From positions 1-7,222 of the forward strand of contig JAEZFE010000012.1 in the NCBI GenBank assembly GCA_023437865.1: a stretch of DNA of 7,222 bases, given 5' to 3'. The notes beneath the pieces were generated by a model. That model made no database searches and was not told the DNA's origin. It saw nothing but the letters and a program-made list of their open reading frames with translations. This DNA comes from Pseudomonadota bacterium. GTDB lineage: Bacteria > Pseudomonadota > Alphaproteobacteria > Rhodospirillales > Magnetospirillaceae. The translations under genes and the position numbers were made by a program. How positions within the stretch are numbered: position 1 is the first letter of the stretch; every line of letters starts with the position of its first letter. Shown piece by piece: positions 5,745 through 7,222 of this stretch.

Positions 5745-7222
5745 TCAGCGCGCGGGAGCGGCATCGTCGATGATCAACTGGACTGAGGTCGAGCCTTGCC
5801 AGGTGTCTGCGCGCAGGGTGCCGCACAGATGGAAGGCGCCGCCGCGGCTGGTCAGCAGCGCCTGGCCCATGTCGGTGTCGGCGGCGCGGAAGGCGATGGC
5901 CTTCAGGCTCTGTCCGCCGGCGCCCTTGAGGATGAGGCGGACATGGCCGTTGCCCACCACGTCGGCCTTGACGATGCGGGCGGCGACGACGGCGAAGCGC
6001 GGCTCGGGGTTGCCGGCGCCATAGGGGCCCAGCTGTTTCAGGGTTTCGATCAGATCGACCGAGCAGCCGGCGCAATCCAGCGCGCCGTCCAGTTCCAGGA
6101 TGGGCACCAATTCGCCGGTCAGCTGGGCTTGCAGGCGGTCGGCCAGGAAGGCGCGGAAATCGTCGAGCCGCTCGCGCAGCACGGTGAAGCCGGCGGCCAT
6201 GGCGTGGCCGCCGCCGGCCTTGAGCACGCCGGCCTGGCGGGCGGCGATGATGGCGGCGCCGAGGTCCAACCCGGGAACCGAGCGGCCCGAGCCCTTGCCC
6301 TCGCCGCCATCCAGCGCGATGACGCAGGCCGGGCGGTTGTAGCGTTCCTTCAGCCGGCCGGCGACGATGCCGATGACGCCGGGATGCCAGTCTTCGCCCG
6401 CGGCCACCACCAGCGGCAGGCCGTCATCCGGGCGGCCCTCGGCCTGGTCGATGGCTTCCTGCAGCACCGCCTGCTCGATGGCCTGGCGGTCCTTGTTGTA
6501 ATCGTCGAGCAGCCGGGCGATCTCGGTCGCTTCCACCGGGTCGTCGGTGGCGAGCAGCCGGGTGCCCAACTCGGCCTCGCCGACGCGGCCGCCGGCATTG
6601 ACGCGCGGGCCCAGCACATAGCCCAGGTGATAGGCGTCGGGGCGCTCCTTGACGCCGGCCACGTCGGACAGGGCGGCCAGGCCCACATTGGCACGCTTGG
6701 CCATGACCTTGAGGCCTTGCGTCACCAGCGCCCGGTTGACGCCCTTGAGCGGCACCACGTCGCACACCGTGCCGAGCGCGACGATGTCGAGCCATTGCAT
6801 CAGGTCGGGGGCCTTGCGGGCCTGGTACCAGCCGGCCTGGCGCAGGTCGCGGTTGACCGCCACCGCCAGCAGGAAGGCGACGCCGACGGCGGCAAGATGG
6901 CCGTGCGGGCTGGTCTCGTCCAGGCGGTTGGGGTTGACCACGGCATAGGCCTGGGGCAACTCGGGCTCGGCTTCGTGGTGGTCGACGACGATCACGTCGA
7001 GGCCCGCCTCGGCGGCGGCGGCCAGCGGCACGAAGGCGGTGGTGCCGCAATCAACCGTTACCACCACCGACACGCCCTCGGCCTTCAGCTTCAGCAGGGC
7101 GGGGGCGTTGGGGCCGTAGCCCTCGGTGATGCGGTCGGGGATGTGCACGCGCACCCGCGCACCCGCGCTTTCAAAAAAAATCCGCAGCAGCGCCGACGAG
7201 GTGGCGCCGTCCACGTCGTAAT
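5745..7222 (-). CDS. recJ: Single-stranded-DNA-specific 5'-3' exonuclease RecJ, 5' end outside window
   Basis: The C-terminal 491 residues of RecJ, a cytoplasmic nuclease that degrades single-stranded DNA 5' to 3' in recombination and mismatch or base-excision repair. Counting from the first complete codon: motif I YDVDGATS (1-8), motif II VDCG with D57, motif III VVDHHEAE (D80, H81, H82) and motif IV CDVVPL (D154) supply the metal-binding residues of the DHH domain. The DHHA1 part carries GSGRSVPG (about 310-317) and GGGHAMAAGF (336-345). From about 371 comes the C-terminal OB-fold DNA-binding domain (PYGAGNPEPRF). All active-site motifs present in the window are intact. Full-length RecJ is usually near 570-600 residues, so about 100 are cut off. 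The frame continues above the GTG at 7214, so that codon is internal. The gap to tRNA-Glu is 188 bp with no good terminator. Confidence 0.97.
   Translation of the reverse strand, partial: YDVDGATSSALLRIFFESAGARVRVHIPDRITEGYGPNAPALLKLKAEGVSVVVTVDCGTTAFVPLAAAAEAGLDVIVVDHHEAEPELPQAYAVVNPNRLDETSPHGHLAAVGVAFLLAVAVNRDLRQAGWYQARKAPDLMQWLDIVALGTVCDVVPLKGVNRALVTQGLKVMAKRANVGLAALSDVAGVKERPDAYHLGYVLGPRVNAGGRVGEAELGTRLLATDDPVEATEIARLLDDYNKDRQAIEQAVLQEAIDQAEGRPDDGLPLVVAAGEDWHPGVIGIVAGRLKERYNRPACVIALDGGEGKGSGRSVPGLDLGAAIIAARQAGVLKAGGGHAMAAGFTVLRERLDDFRAFLADRLQAQLTGELVPILELDGALDCAGCSVDLIETLKQLGPYGAGNPEPRFAVVAARIVKADVVGNGHVRLILKGAGGQSLKAIAFRAADTDMGQALLTSRGGAFHLCGTLRADTWQGSTSVQLIIDDAAPAR

Overview
The window is GC-rich with strong codon bias and carries an alphaproteobacterial-type gene set: a RecJ nuclease with alphaproteobacterial-looking sequence, a kinase with the SHDLRQP H-box, and a DUF4347/LEPR-type giant surface protein. 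A Rhodospirillales member such as a Magnetospirillum-like organism is my best guess from general resemblance. It is an inference, not a match to a database. Every confidently called gene lies on the minus strand, so the natural reading direction is from position 7222 down to 1.

Layout in transcription order. (1) 7222-5745: recJ, entering from beyond the right edge and missing roughly its first hundred residues. (2) 5605-5427: a compact tRNA unit with its own promoter, tRNA-Glu(UUC) with encoded CCA, and a clear intrinsic terminator. (3) 5426-4954: an ambiguous stretch of about 470 bp with no confident gene. It holds a coding-like minus-strand frame without a start codon that ends 5 nt before the next gene, a plus-strand coding-like stretch that reads through only if two indels are assumed, and a dense cluster of short inverted repeats. 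(4) 4953-3541: a seven-transmembrane sensor histidine kinase. (5) 3507-2779: a small regulator joining an N-terminal XRE-type helix-turn-helix to a C-terminal receiver domain. (6) 2611-1: the first 870 residues of a very large secreted or surface protein, running off the left edge. It has an N-terminal LEPR...DGA motif, DUF4347, a CSLREA-type beta-helix, a choice-of-anchor-Q-like region, a cadherin-like module and an Ig-like module.

How the genes may work together. The kinase and regulator are 33 nt apart and very probably form a two-component pair. The kinase is of a type often fused to a C-terminal receiver, and here the receiver sits on a separate DNA-binding protein. Directly downstream, on the same strand, lies the giant surface protein, preceded by a possible promoter with a perfect 13-bp palindrome (2633-2645) overlapping its -10. 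The simplest hypothesis is that the pair controls the surface protein, by read-through across a weak terminator-like hairpin (2757-2779), through the palindrome, or both. This is inference from position only.
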